64,000 bases of DNA, from the NCBI RefSeq assembly GCF_030269925.1, contig NC_085129.1:20823501-20887500 (forward strand), read 5' to 3'. This stretch comes from Bombyx mori (lineage: Eukaryota; Arthropoda; Insecta; Lepidoptera; Bombycidae). Below, piece by piece: positions 42,130 to 52,611 of this stretch; positions within the stretch are counted from its first letter, which is position 1; each line of letters begins with the position of its first letter. The position numbers were made by a program, and so were the translations under genes. The notes below the pieces were generated by a model that saw nothing but the letters and a program-made list of their open reading frames with translations, was not told the origin of the DNA and searched no databases.

Positions 42130-42665
42130 ATTGGTTTGACAGCCTTATTTAAATTCAATTCAATATTGTAAAAAAAAACGAAAGAAAATATTTGAAAAAA
42201 TTGATATTCAACTAAAAATTAAAAATAAATAATAGTTAAAAAATACTATCGTAATACGCTTTTATAGAAAAACCAACTTAAAAATAGAAAATAAATTTTA
42301 ATAAATTTGAATAAAAAATATTGTAAGAAAAAAATTATTTTATTGTAAAAAAAGCGTGGATTTTCTATAAAAAGATTTGTTAGTTTTTTAAGCTATTATT
42401 TATTTTTCATTTTGTAGTCTAATTTAAATTTTTTCAATATTTTTTTAAATATTGAATTGTCGTCGGTCCTTTACGGGTTAATCCGACGTTTTGAAGGGGG
42501 TCAAAATCATGTTCAAAGATTACGTTACATACTAACATACATATACGTCTGAAGCTATTAAAAGGGTATTAAAAATATTCTCACTTTCTACGTATATGAG
42601 GAGGCGGGTAAAATTTAGCGTTATGCCAAAGTAACTATTCCACGCGGACGCAGTCGCGAGCGGAA
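42130..42665. repeat. Dispersed repeat D, inverted pair
   Basis: A forward arm (42150-42360) and a reverse arm (42400-42580, TTAATCCGACGTTTTGAAGG, CAAAATCATGTTCAAAGATT) of the same repeat face each other; a third partial copy is at 47636-47715. A GCGGACGCAGTCGCGAGCGG stretch follows. Confidence 0.5.
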
Positions 42666-42674
42666 GCTATACGC

Positions 42675-42867
42675 CTATAAAATACACAACTGCACCGTGG
42701 ACAATGCCTTGAATTGAACGATCCGATATACGTCTAATAATTCCATACGATCATTCCGACGCGAATCTCTAAGCGGGTCGCACGTTTTGTGTTTGAAATA
42801 AGTGAAATATTTGTGTGACGACAACTCCTAATTCATATTTGCCGTTCGTATTAAAAAAAACTTAAGG
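42675..42867 (+). promoter_or_regulatory. Possible promoter and first exon
   Basis: TATAAAA near 42676 in a repeat-poor stretch, and a good splice donor (TTAAGG/GTGAGT) at 42867. No coding sequence. Weak, composition-based suggestion only. Confidence 0.15.
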
Positions 42868-43060
42868 GTGAGTTTATTTTATAAGTTACGTTACGGATAT
42901 AAGGTTCGGTTTATTTAATAGAAAATTTAGCTTAGTGAACACTGAAAGAACACGATTTTAAAGGTATGTCGATGATAAATAAATAAGTTATTGTTTTCGT
43001 CCTACCCAAGATACGAAGGTAGCTATATTGTTGTATCATCATCAGTTACTTTTATTTATT
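42868..43060. other. Nothing recognised
   Basis: No supported feature. Confidence 0.3.
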
Positions 43061-43061
43061 T

Positions 43062-43185
43062 ATTTTTATTGCACTAATAGGCAGACGAGCATACGGCCCA
43101 ACTGTTGGTGAGTGGTTACCGTCGCCCATGGTCTTCAGCAATGCCAGGGGCAGAGCCGAGCCGCTGCCTGCCGTTATTGATGCGA
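43062..43185 (-). mobile_element. Jockey-type LINE tail (third family)
   Basis: TTATTGCACTAATAGGCAGA to GAGCCGCTGCCTGCCG, reverse of 45585-45690. Confidence 0.65.
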
Positions 43186-43189
43186 ATCA

Positions 43190-43675
43190 TCAAATTAATG
43201 GTACTTGTTGAGGTTAATTACGCTGAAACATTTTGTTATTTAACGAAGAGAGAAAAGCCAATTTCTTTTAAACGACATCTCGCTTAGCACACTATATTTA
43301 TCTTTGTTGTAATTAAAATACCATTTTATTTGCCATTAGCAGCAACGGTTCGATGTTTTTAATTGAACTTCAATAATATTTACCACGTTAAAACATCTGA
43401 AGAATTTTTTTTTGTTATTTTTTTTTTTTTTCAAATTTTAAATTTTTTGGCTCTCGTGTTGAGTTGCAAAAATTTCGTGGGGTCTTAACTAGTAAATGCT
43501 ATTTAAAGTATCTCAATTTTACTGATAAACTTAAATATCTTGGCATTTTCCTTTCCAAAATTACCCACTTAACGATTACTATTAAATTTGTTTAACCATC
43601 ACAGAATAAATGAAGCAGTCAATAAAGTTAAAATATTAGTAGTAATCTATTATTTAAGTAAATATTTCACAGGTC
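43190..43675. other. Nothing recognised
   Basis: AT-rich, no supported feature. Confidence 0.3.
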
Positions 43676-43712
43676 GTGCTAACGGGCACGATGTAGAACC
43701 CTGATTCAATTA

Positions 43713-43984
43713 TTACTGGTGGTAGGACCTATTGTGAGTCCCCACGTGTAGGTACCACCACCCCGCCTATTTCTGCCGTGAAGTAGTAATGCGTTTCAGT
43801 TTAAAAAAAAAAAAAAAAGTTTCAGTTTGAAAGGTGGGGCAGCCGTTGTAACTATACTGAGACCTTAGAACTCATATCTCAAGGTGGGTGGCGCATTTAC
43901 GTTGTAGATGTCTATGGGCTCCGGTAACCACTTAACATCAGGTGGGCCGTGAGTTCGTCCACCCATCTAAGCAATAAGAAAAAA
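43713..43984 (+). mobile_element. Bm1 SINE body with poly-A insertion
   Basis: TTACTGGTGGTAGGACCTAT to AAGCAATAAGAAAAAA; interrupted at 43803 by 16 A flanked by a 10-bp duplication. Confidence 0.9.
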
Positions 43985-44225
43985 AACATGTAGATCTCTA
44001 CCGATTATATTGTTTTTACTTTAAAGTTATTAACTAATCGTCCTTACATATCGTCTAGAGGTCGAATCCAAAATAAAATTGAAGCTACAAAATAAATATG
44101 CTACAAAATTTAATACATTCATTAATAAAAAAGCCTCTTAATTTTTTATTCTTTTTTTTATTGCTTAGACTTGTTAAATGATCTAATGTCGTAGAAATAA
44201 ATAAAAAAAAATGTAATTATAGTAA

Positions 44226-44645
44226 CTAGAGGTCCCGCAGTAGTCGAAATTCGACTATAATTAATTGGAGTTGCAAGTTTGTACACTATTATGATCGTAT
44301 TTTATACTTCTATAATCACAAATTTCGCCAAGGCTACTCTATAAAAAAATATTAATAAAGACAAACAATATTTGATCTATTCTCAATTTGACAACAGACG
44401 TCAAGAACAAAAGTTTGACAATAAATAGTATGCATGCGTGTGTGCGTCAAATACATGGTATGTAGTGTGTGTAATGTTTTCTTTATTGATTTAATGTATC
44501 TTTTATGCATTATTTAAAAAAAAAATTAGCATTGTGCACTTCTTCTCTTTATTCTCTATAAGTGTGGAAAATTTCATACTCCTCCGTCCGCGCAATTTTC
44601 GTAAAAAGGGATATAAAGTTTTTGCTTCACGTATTAACATATAGA
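44226..44645 (-). mobile_element. Non-autonomous Helitron H1, copy 2
   Basis: CTAGAGGTCCCGCAGTAG at the left, TTAACATATAGA at the right; very similar to 38353-38783. Confidence 0.75.
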
Positions 44646-44661
44646 TTAAACGTATATAGTA

Positions 44662-44800
44662 GTATCATAGCAAACGGTAGGCAGCGGCTGGGCTCTGCCA
44701 CTGACATTGCTGTAGTCCATGAGGGACGGTGACCACTCACCATCAGGTGGGCCGTATGCTCGTCTAATAACATGCAATAAACAGCGCCCCTGACGGCAAA
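44662..44800 (+). mobile_element. Jockey-type LINE tail (third family)
   Basis: ATCATAGCAAACGGTAGGCA to TGCTCGTCTAATAACATGCA. Confidence 0.65.
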
Positions 44801-44899
44801 CGTAGGCAAACATTTCAACTCCATACTAATTTGAGTTAACTTTTACGGTATCGCGAACGTTAAACAACTCGCGCTAAGTAAACTGTTTTTTTAATTTAT

Positions 44900-45055
44900 C
44901 GATTATTGAGCTCACAGCCCACCTGGTGTTAAGTGATTACTGGAACCCATAAACATCTATAACATAAATGCCACCCGCCTTGAGATATAAGTTCTAAGGT
45001 CTCAGTATAGTTACAACGGCTGCCTCACCCTTCAAACCGAAACGCATTACTGCTC
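44900..45055 (-). mobile_element. Bm1 3' half
   Basis: CGATTATTGAGCTCACAGCC to CCGAAACGCATTACTGC. Confidence 0.85.
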
Positions 45056-45059
45056 GTCA

Positions 45060-45364
45060 GTATTGTAAGTTCTAGAAGCAAATGATTAGTCGAATAGTTA
45101 ATTGTAGGACGGTGATTAGCGACGTGTTCTGGTTTCAAATAAAGCGAACTTGTCATTTAGGGCATGTGATTAGTTAAAATATCCAAACGGTCTGACGATG
45201 TGATGTCATTTCGAGTTTCATTTATTTATTACAATCCACGTATCTATCTACATTGGCGGACTTAATGCTTAAGAAATTCTCCACGAGTCAACCAAACTTA
45301 TGTAAATTAGAGTAGGTACATTCAGATATATATTAATCGCTCAAACAAAAATATATTTATATAT
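45060..45364. other. Nothing recognised
   Basis: No supported feature. Confidence 0.3.
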
Positions 45365-45690
45365 TTTAATACCATCATCTCGTTTTTACCATTGCACCGT
45401 CCGCCACCGGAGTAGAGTTAATCCATACTATCTGAAGCCACTGCGTTCATCCACAGTGCGTTTCTAGAGATCTTTTTTGCCACGTACCACCCGGCTATGG
45501 AATGGGCTCCCCTCCACGGTGTTTCCCGAGCGCTATGACATGTCCTTCTTCAAACGAGGCTTGTGGAGAGTACTTAACGGTAGGCAGCGGCTTGGCTCTG
45601 CCCTTGGCATTGCTGAAGTCCATGGGCGACGGTAACCACTCACCATCAGATGGCCCGTATGCTCGTCTGCCTACACGGGCAATAAAAAAA
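45365..45690 (+). mobile_element. Jockey-clade LINE ORF2 C-terminus and tail (third family)
   Basis: Codes RSRVNPYYLKPLRSSTVRF, then RSFLPRTTRLWNGLPSTVFP ERYDMSFFKRGLWRVL, the usual C-terminus of an insect jockey-type LINE, with one in-frame stop after TVRF. The 3' end is CTACACGGGCAATAAAAAAA. Confidence 0.75.
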
Positions 45691-45734
45691 ATATGTACAC
45701 AAAAATACAAAGACATGTATGATTGGTCAGAACG

Positions 45735-45920
45735 GAACGTATAAAAATAGCAGAAAGGAGCTAACGTTCCTTTGAATTGACTGAGAGGAAACGGTAAGAA
45801 AGGGAAAAGAGAATGACAGAGAAAAGGAAGATGGCGATTGAATGAGCAAGCCGTAAAATGTGTCAGTAGATTTTTAATAAGAAGATTTTAGAAAAGAAGT
45901 TTATACAGTGGAATAGTTTT
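45735..45920. repeat. Dispersed repeat E, copy 2
   Basis: Matches 3545-3735. Confidence 0.5.
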
Positions 45921-46004
45921 ATTTTTTTGCGCCACAATCCTAATTTTACATACACACTATTCGTAAATGTAAATAATTATATGGCATTGGCTCGGCATTG
46001 GCAG

Positions 46005-46195
46005 GCCGGTGAGCGTCTTTAGCAGATCAGACCAGCGGGTAGGTGAGCGTCCGAGTGATCTTCTCCCGTCAACCTGACCAAATACCATCAGCTTCTCTAA
46101 GCTATCAGGAGCCTCTACGAGCGATGTGGCCGAAATACGCGAGAATACGTTGGAAGCTAATAGCGGACAAACTTGTACTGGTACCGAGCTCCTTC
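46005..46195 (-). mobile_element. LINE RT C-terminal fragment
   Basis: Minus strand matches 31000-31195, including EKLMVFGQVDGRRSLGR-like coding. Confidence 0.65.
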
Positions 46196-46206
46196 AGAAT
46201 AATAAA

Positions 46207-46550
46207 GTTACGCCGGTAAGAGTAACGCCATCTATCGCCGAATAGTCGAACTAGAACGCTCGAGAAGTACAACGCCATCTATTGTCAGATGGCGGAAACA
46301 CAATACTCGAAATGTGTGGAATGTTCTCGATAATTCTAGGGATGCGGTATCAGCTAAAAAAGCGTTGCAGAGATGGCACAGAGTTAATTAGTAATCCGAA
46401 CTACTCTGAACTGACTGAAGCGAAGCGGAAGAAGCGAATTGAGAATTTTAAAGTGTTTCTGAAATGTTTAAAGGGTTGAATACAGTTTTAAGTTGTACTT
46501 TGGTAGAACATTTTATTTATCCCGAACCCCAGCGCGTAGCAATTACAAAA
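46207..46550 (+). repeat. Dispersed repeat A, copy 2
   Basis: GTTACGCCGGTAAGAGTAAC to CCCCAGCGCGTAGCAATTAC; uninterrupted counterpart of 6349-7096. Confidence 0.55.
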
Positions 46551-46612
46551 CCTCAACTCCATAAAAATTCGAGTTAACTTTTACGCGATCGAGAACGTTA
46601 ATGAACTCGCGC

Positions 46613-46807
46613 TTTTTTTTTTGCCTATGCTATGATATCCTTTAGAGGCTATTTCAGCTTCGGCCTAACGTGTGTAGGTGAGCTCACGGGGCTCAAACCG
46701 GTGTGTTGCTAACACTGGCCCTAGCAAGAGCAGTGCTTCGCAGAGCCTACCACCGGATCGGAAACGCGACCCACTGAGAAGATCCGGCGAGAAACTCAGT
46801 GGGCTGC
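46613..46807 (-). mobile_element. BMC1-like 3' UTR next to the tRNA gene
   Basis: T run at 46613-46622, 3' UTR, 5'-truncated at CAGTGGGCTGC, directly at the tRNA terminator. Confidence 0.8.
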
Positions 46808-46811
46808 AAAA
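46808..46811 (-). terminator. Pol III terminator of tRNA-Glu
   Basis: TTTT on the minus strand 3 nt after the mature 3' end. Confidence 0.7.
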
Positions 46812-46814
46812 GAT

Positions 46815-46886
46815 TTCCCGTACCGGGAATCGATCCCGAGCCTCCTGGGTGAAAGCCAGGTATCCTAGCCACTAGACCATACGGGA
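46815..46886 (-). tRNA. tRNA-Glu (anticodon UUC)
   Basis: 72 nt on the minus strand. Acceptor stem TCCCGTA/TACGGGA with A discriminator, D-arm GGTCTAGTGGCTAGGATACC (box A), anticodon loop CTTTCAC, and T-arm CGGGATCGATTCCCG (box B). All stems pair, so it looks functional. No intron. Confidence 0.93.
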
Positions 46887-47074
46887 CAATGCGCGCTAAT
46901 AAACACACAGAGCACTCTCGCTACAAGCAAATTGCGTCAATGCGTCACGAAACGAATCCATTGACTTGCGAAAACCTTTATAGAAACAATTGCTTTATTG
47001 ATACGCAATTCACATGAGAATTATTTATTGTATTACACAGAGTTGTGGTTTAAGACAAACTGTATAGCGAATTT

Positions 47075-47530
47075 TTTTTTATTGCTTAGACGGGTGGACG
47101 AGCTCACAGCCGACCTGGTGTTAAGTGGTTACTGGAGCCCATAGACAGCTACGACGTAAATGCGCCACACACCTTGAGATATTTGATCATCTCCCAATTA
47201 AATTAATCTTAAGCAATGAATGAAATGTATCCAATTCTTAGCTGTATATTTTATTTTTGATGTTAATGTAATGTCGATTGCACCTATAATTGAGGTGACA
47301 TCTGCCATGAACTTTTGTCAATTTGTCAATGTTTTGTATTGATGATCACTTTGTTGGTGCAACTTATTAAATAAATAAATAAATAAATATAAGTTCTAAG
47401 GTCTCAAGTATAGTTACAGCGGCTGGCCCACCCTACAAACCAAAACGCATTACGGCTTCACGGCAGAAATAGGCAGGGTGGTGGTACCCACCCGCGCGGA
47501 CTCACAAGAGGTCCTACCACCATCCATCCT
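47075..47530 (-). mobile_element. Bm1 SINE split by a 204-bp insertion
   Basis: Pieces 47075-47182 and 47387-47530; the tail side starts TTATTGCTTAGACGGGTGGA. Confidence 0.85.
47183..47386 (+). mobile_element. Small insert with (AAAT)n tail
   Basis: TTGATCATCTCCCAATTAAA to an AAATAAATAAAT end, flanked by ATAT. Possibly a short retroelement; no homologue in the window. Confidence 0.5.
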
Positions 47531-47732
47531 ATCGTATCCACGTACCTAGCCTTAAACCAAAAGGGGAACGGAGATGACTGAAAACCAACCCTGTTCATCC
47601 TCCTGACGCATCCACTTTGAACTACGCTGTTATAGAAACTCCAACTAAAAATAAAAAATAAATTATAATAAATTTGAATTAAAAATAGTGTAAGAAAAAA
47701 TGATTTTATTGTAAAAAAGAAGCGTGGCGTTG

Positions 47733-47812
47733 CATTACTGCTTCACGGCTGTAATAGGCAGGTTGGTGGTACCTACCCGGGCGGACTCACAAGAGGTCCT
47801 ACCACCAGTAAT
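47733..47812 (-). mobile_element. Bm1 fragment
   Basis: GCATTACTGCTTCACGGCTG to CCTACCACCAGTAATT. Confidence 0.75.
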
Positions 47813-48715
47813 TTGTCATGACTATCGGACCCTGGTAGCTGTGCTTCAGCTGAACTCATCCATATTCCACTTTACACGAAGACATTGCACTAGCGTCGTG
47901 ACCACGTCAACTACTCGGGATGTTATTACCTTCCATAAAAACAAAGTTAATAGCAAAAGATTAACATAATTTCACAACGATCAATTTGTTTCATAAATAG
48001 CCATTATGTGCTCTTAAATTCGAACGAATTCTGCGTTTACGTGGTTACGATTAATGTCTATAACATTACGTTTTAAATGATATTATCTTACCGCTAACAC
48101 ATGTTGCCTTTCACTTTGTAAGTATCGCTTGATAGAATAACAAAAACCCACTGAGTTTCTCGCCGGGTCTTCTCGGCGGGTCGCGATTCCCATCCGGTAA
48201 GGTAAAAGCACCTATTACGGAGGTATTTCGCAAAATTTGAAAGTAAGAAAGAAAAATAAGCATTTATAAGTATTTCTAAAGATGGAAAAAATTTTCATCG
48301 TCAAAAATGGAATTTAAATTTCGTATTACTGTTGAGTCTATGTTTCTTTTCTAGAAATTACTTATTTAAAAAAATGTTTTAAATAGCCGGGTCGATTTTC
48401 CCTAATACGGAGGTATGATTGAGGTAAGAGCCTATTACTGCGGTAGACGGTTCCTAATACAGAGGGTCAGAAATTATATTTATTAAGTTCCGAACATATA
48501 ATATTTATTAAGTAAATAATATAAATGTGAAGAACTTAAATTGTAAGTTTTGCATTAATTGACCACTTTTAATGAAATTTATAATACAAATGTATCTAGT
48601 AAGTATAACAGTGCATTCACACAGGTCGGCTCGGAAAGAAGAGTACATTTTTACCGCGTTTAAAAGTGATTTGGATTGTATTTTAACATGAGAATTCTAG
48701 AGAATTTCGAATGTA

Positions 48716-48935
48716 TACACATAAATAAAATTGGAGTGTCTGTTTGTAATATTGAAATAACCGCTTTTTACCACATGCATATAAATATATATACGGTACA
48801 TACACCAAAATAACATTTTTTACAATTTTTGTCTGTCTGTCTGTTTGTTCCGGCTAATCTCTGGAACGACTAGACCGATTTTGACGAGACTTTCACTAAT
48901 AGATAGCTGATGATATAAGGAGTAACTAAGGTTTT
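48716..48935. repeat. Repeat H5, copy 2, inside element X
   Basis: AAATTGGAGTGTCTGTTTGT to CTATTAGTGAAAG-like sequence, inverted to 29390-29610. Confidence 0.5.
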
Positions 48936-49039
48936 TTAGATTTAAACTTAATGGTAAACTTAAGGTAAGTGAAGTTTTCGGCTCAATTCAGACATCGGTG
49001 GCAACGGCCGACAGCGATGTGAAGGCCTACCCGATCTTG

Positions 49040-49390
49040 TGGACCGAATGGTAAACAGTCGACGTCGCCCTAAGCACGTCATTACGGATCTTCCCGATCC
49101 ATTAACGGTGTTTTAGGTACCTCAAGCACCGGTTACCGTCCTCGCCGAACCCGTCGCTTGCAATGAAGAACTCGAAGAAGAAATCAACCTATAGACGCAG
49201 CCCACTGAGTTTCTCACCGGATCTTCTTAGTTGGTCGCGTTTCCGATCCAGTGGTAGATTCTTCGAAGCACTGCTCTTCGTAGGGTCAGTGTTAGCAACA
49301 CTCCCGGTTTGAGCCCCATGAGATCATCTACACGTCAAGGGGAAGCTGAAATAGCCTGCCAAGGCTATCAGCATTGGTAGGAGAAAAAAA
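49040..49390 (+). mobile_element. BMC1-like LINE 3' end inside element X
   Basis: CGAATGGTAAACAGTCGACG to GCTATCAGCATTGGTAGGAG plus A run. Confidence 0.8.
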
Positions 49391-51211
49391 AGGTGCGAAG
49401 AGCACTTTCAGCTTTGAAAGAATTTTAAACTTTATCTACATTGTTTTATAGATCAGTATCGCTTGAAAGGATAAAAATGTTCGGTGGCTGATGCGGCGGC
49501 CGCTGCCACTGCTGTTTGAATAGAGCTATACATATTTAAGATGAACAAAATAGAATTACTTAATGGTAAATTTATTGAGGACTGCTTAGGAACAAACAAA
49601 CAAAGCATTTGCTTGACCATCTGTGAATGTTTCACAGATGGTCATCTGTGAATGTAAACAAAAGATAAGAAAGTTTAATAGTTTTATGAATGAGTCTTTG
49701 TGCCTTTACCGACTCAATAGAAATATCTGTACGGGATTTCTGGGAATCTGTCATAAATGGTTCATAAAAACAAATCGCTATACCCGAAATTGACGCTATA
49801 GTATCCAAAGTCGCTCTTACCGAATGAATTTCTTACGAAAATATGCTTTAAATTCAAGGGACATAAGTTTGACGTCGCTATAACCGAGGTCGTTATTAAT
49901 GAAATCCACTGTATTTAATATATTTTAATAACCTTTCACTTGTACACTATTCCCCTCTTATACATCGTATTTCTCTCTGCTAATGGTTTGCTGGAAGAAA
50001 ACTCATGAAGAGTTAAGCTCGCCTTTGTACATAGTATTTAGACATTCTTTAAATCTGTTTTTATTGTATTATCTTTTTGTGTAAAATAAGTATAAATAAC
50101 CTTTCTATTATTTCTATGGAATCCTAAAACTTGTAATTTTATGTTCTATGAATATGACCGTAATAGGAGATCATAGAACCTAACACAGAGTTACCTGGAA
50201 ATAACTACCACCGTAATAGGAAAACTACTCGTATTTTTTTAATCCTAATTCTGACCCATCAAAATTTCGATAAACAAAGAATGTAAATACTTAATCAAAC
50301 GATAACAGTTTTTTGGCCCAGATGTGTAAAACTCAAGTCAACAGTTATACAAAATAAATGATTTGTGATTAATTAAAATACACCTTCCTATTTTTACCCC
50401 TTCTAAGAAACCAACATTTTGCACTCGACAGTTTTCATATTTAACGTAGATTTTTAATGAATAATACATACCGCAGAATATGGTTTCTAATTTACAAGAT
50501 TAATAATTATTCCAACTAAACTTGGAACTAATTCAATAACTTAATAAATTGAAAGTTATAAACAATTAAATATGCCCAGTATATTTCCTATTTCGGAGTT
50601 ATACCACCGTATTAGGATTAATCTATAAAATTCGTACCGTATTACGGCGGTATTTTGTTTCTGATTTTTTGAGTAAAAAATGAGTTACATATATGAAACA
50701 AGCTATTTAAAAAGTAAGTATAATAGTAGGAAAATGCTACAAATAACACATTAACAAAGTTGAACGACTTATTAATACAAAAAACTTAGTTTCTAAATAT
50801 TAGTGTACTTATTTTTTTGTTCCGCGTTTGTATGGAAACTCCTCTCACGTTGATGCCGTGCTACAAACTGATAGATCTTGTAGTGTTGTTTATATGCTAC
50901 ACTTGAAAATGTCAGTTATGTTATGAAGTAATAGATTTAGAATAAATAGATTCCGTTTTGGTGAGCTTAAACTGAATAAAACAAGAATAAATGTCGAAAA
51001 TAGAAATACCACCGTAATAGGAAGCGATTTTGACTACCGCCGTATTAGGAGCTTTTACCTTAGTAAATTCAGCGAAGCACTGCTCTTGCTGGGGCTAGTG
51101 TTAGAAAATTCTCTCAGGTTGAGCTCATGAGTTCACCTACACATCCGGGCGTAGTTGGAATAGCCTCGAATAGGGCGTAGTTAGAAAAAAATAAAAACAT
51201 AAAAATAATCT

Positions 51212-51288
51212 ATATTTATATAAAAATGAATTGCTGTTCGTTAGTCTCGCTAAAACTCGAGAACGGTTGGACCGATTTGGCTAATTTT
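51212..51288 (+). mobile_element. Helitron H4 5' fragment
   Basis: TATATTTATATAAAAATGAA to GACCGATTTGGCTAATTTT. Confidence 0.6.
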
Positions 51289-51320
51289 CCAAGACAAACT
51301 AGCTTTATGAAATTCTTCTT

Positions 51321-51563
51321 GTTTTTTATTGCCTAGATGGGTGGACGAACTTACATCCCACCTGGTGTTAAGTAGCTACTGGAGCCCATAGACATCTACA
51401 ACGTAAATGCGCCATCCACCTTGAGATATAAGTTCTAAGGCCCCAAGTATAGTTACAACGGCTGCCCCACCCTTCAAACCGCAGCGCGTTACTGCTTTTC
51501 ACTGTAGAAATAGGCAGAACTCACAAGAAGTCGTGTCACCAGTAATTACGCAAATTATAATTC
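51321..51563 (-). mobile_element. Bm1 SINE body
   Basis: TTTTTTATTGCCTAGATGGG to GTCACCAGTAATTACGC. Confidence 0.88.
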
Positions 51564-51669
51564 TTTTCAAATTATAATTTTCTGTATCACTTCAGTTTTT
51601 ACAAGACGTATACATAATATGTATGTTTATTTATCGGCCATTTTGACGTAATAACATTTTATAAATCAA

Positions 51670-51913
51670 CTAGCCGTACTCGCTCGCTTCGCTGGGCATT
51701 TAAAATTAACATTATTTTTTTATTGTCATTATTATTAGGGAGTCCAACGCTCATATAAATATTAGAGCCTATCCATTATGTTTTTTTTTAAAGTATATTA
51801 TGTATTTTAATTAAGTACGTGTATTTTCTACATGGATACCAAGTTTCAAATCAATCGGATGCATGTTTCAGTAGTTATAACGGAACATCCGTAAAGACCA
51901 CTGTAGATTTATA
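51670..51913 (-). mobile_element. Helitron H3, copy 2, interrupted by mariner
   Basis: CTAGCCGTACTCGCTCGCTT at the left; the 5' end (TATAAATCTACAG on the minus strand) is cut by the mariner at a TA, with the rest at about 54511-54525. Confidence 0.7.
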
Positions 51914-52611
51914 TAAGGTTGGGGAAAAAGTTTCTTCGCATTTTTTAAGAAAATTCACAACATTTTTTAATATTTTTATTTACATTTAACTAAAGTATGT
52001 AGGAACCATTTTGTTCGATAACTTTTTGCCATCTTGTAGGTCACATGATTCCATTGCTATAGAAATTTTGGGGCTTCTGATCAAAATACCGTGACAATTG
52101 GTTTTGGCAGTCCTCTCGTGATGTTAATCTGACACTGCTTAAAGAATTCTGAAGAGACCGAAACAGGTGGGAATCTGAAGGTGCAAGGTCAGGGCTATAC
52201 GGCGAATGCATTAACACCTCCCAGCTCTCTTACTTTTTGCTGAGTGACTAAAAATGTGTGAGGTCTAGCGTTATCATGATGAAAAACCACACCCCTTCTT
52301 TAATCCCGGCCGCTTTCTCTCAACTTCTTGCTTAATCTTATCAGTTGTTCGCAGTAGAGTTCAGAGTCGATGGTCCTGCCTGGTGGTAACAACTCATAAT
52401 GAATAATGCCCTTCCAATCCCACCACACACACAGCCTCACCTTGTTGCGAGCTAACCCGGGTTTCGCCAGTCTGTGAAGCCTGACTGGCCTTTGACCACG
52501 ACCTTTTTCGCATGTTCTTTTCGTACGTGATCCACTTTTCATCACCAGTTATCAGCTTCTTCAAAAATGGTTCGGTTTCATTACGTCGTAATAAAGAATC
52601 ACAAATGAGTA

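Larger units (their letters stand above)
48200..51060. mobile_element. Element X: TA-flanked DNA element with iterated end motif
   Basis: Terminal inverted repeats AGGTAAAAGCACCTATTACG (left) and CGTATTAGGAGCTTTTACCT (right), TA target duplication (48198-48199, 51061-51062). The motif CCTAWTACGGNGGTA or its reverse occurs about eleven times, clustered near both ends. It contains later insertions (repeat H5 at 48716-48935 and a BMC1 tail at 49040-49390). No transposase found. The TA target suggests the Tc1/mariner group or a relative. Confidence 0.8.
48148..51190 (+). mobile_element. Jockey-like 3' UTR split by element X
   Basis: 48148-48199 (CCACTGAGTTTCTCGCCGGG..) and 51061-51190 (GTAAATTCAGCGAAGCACTG..) rejoin into one second-subfamily tail when X is removed. 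Confidence 0.75.
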
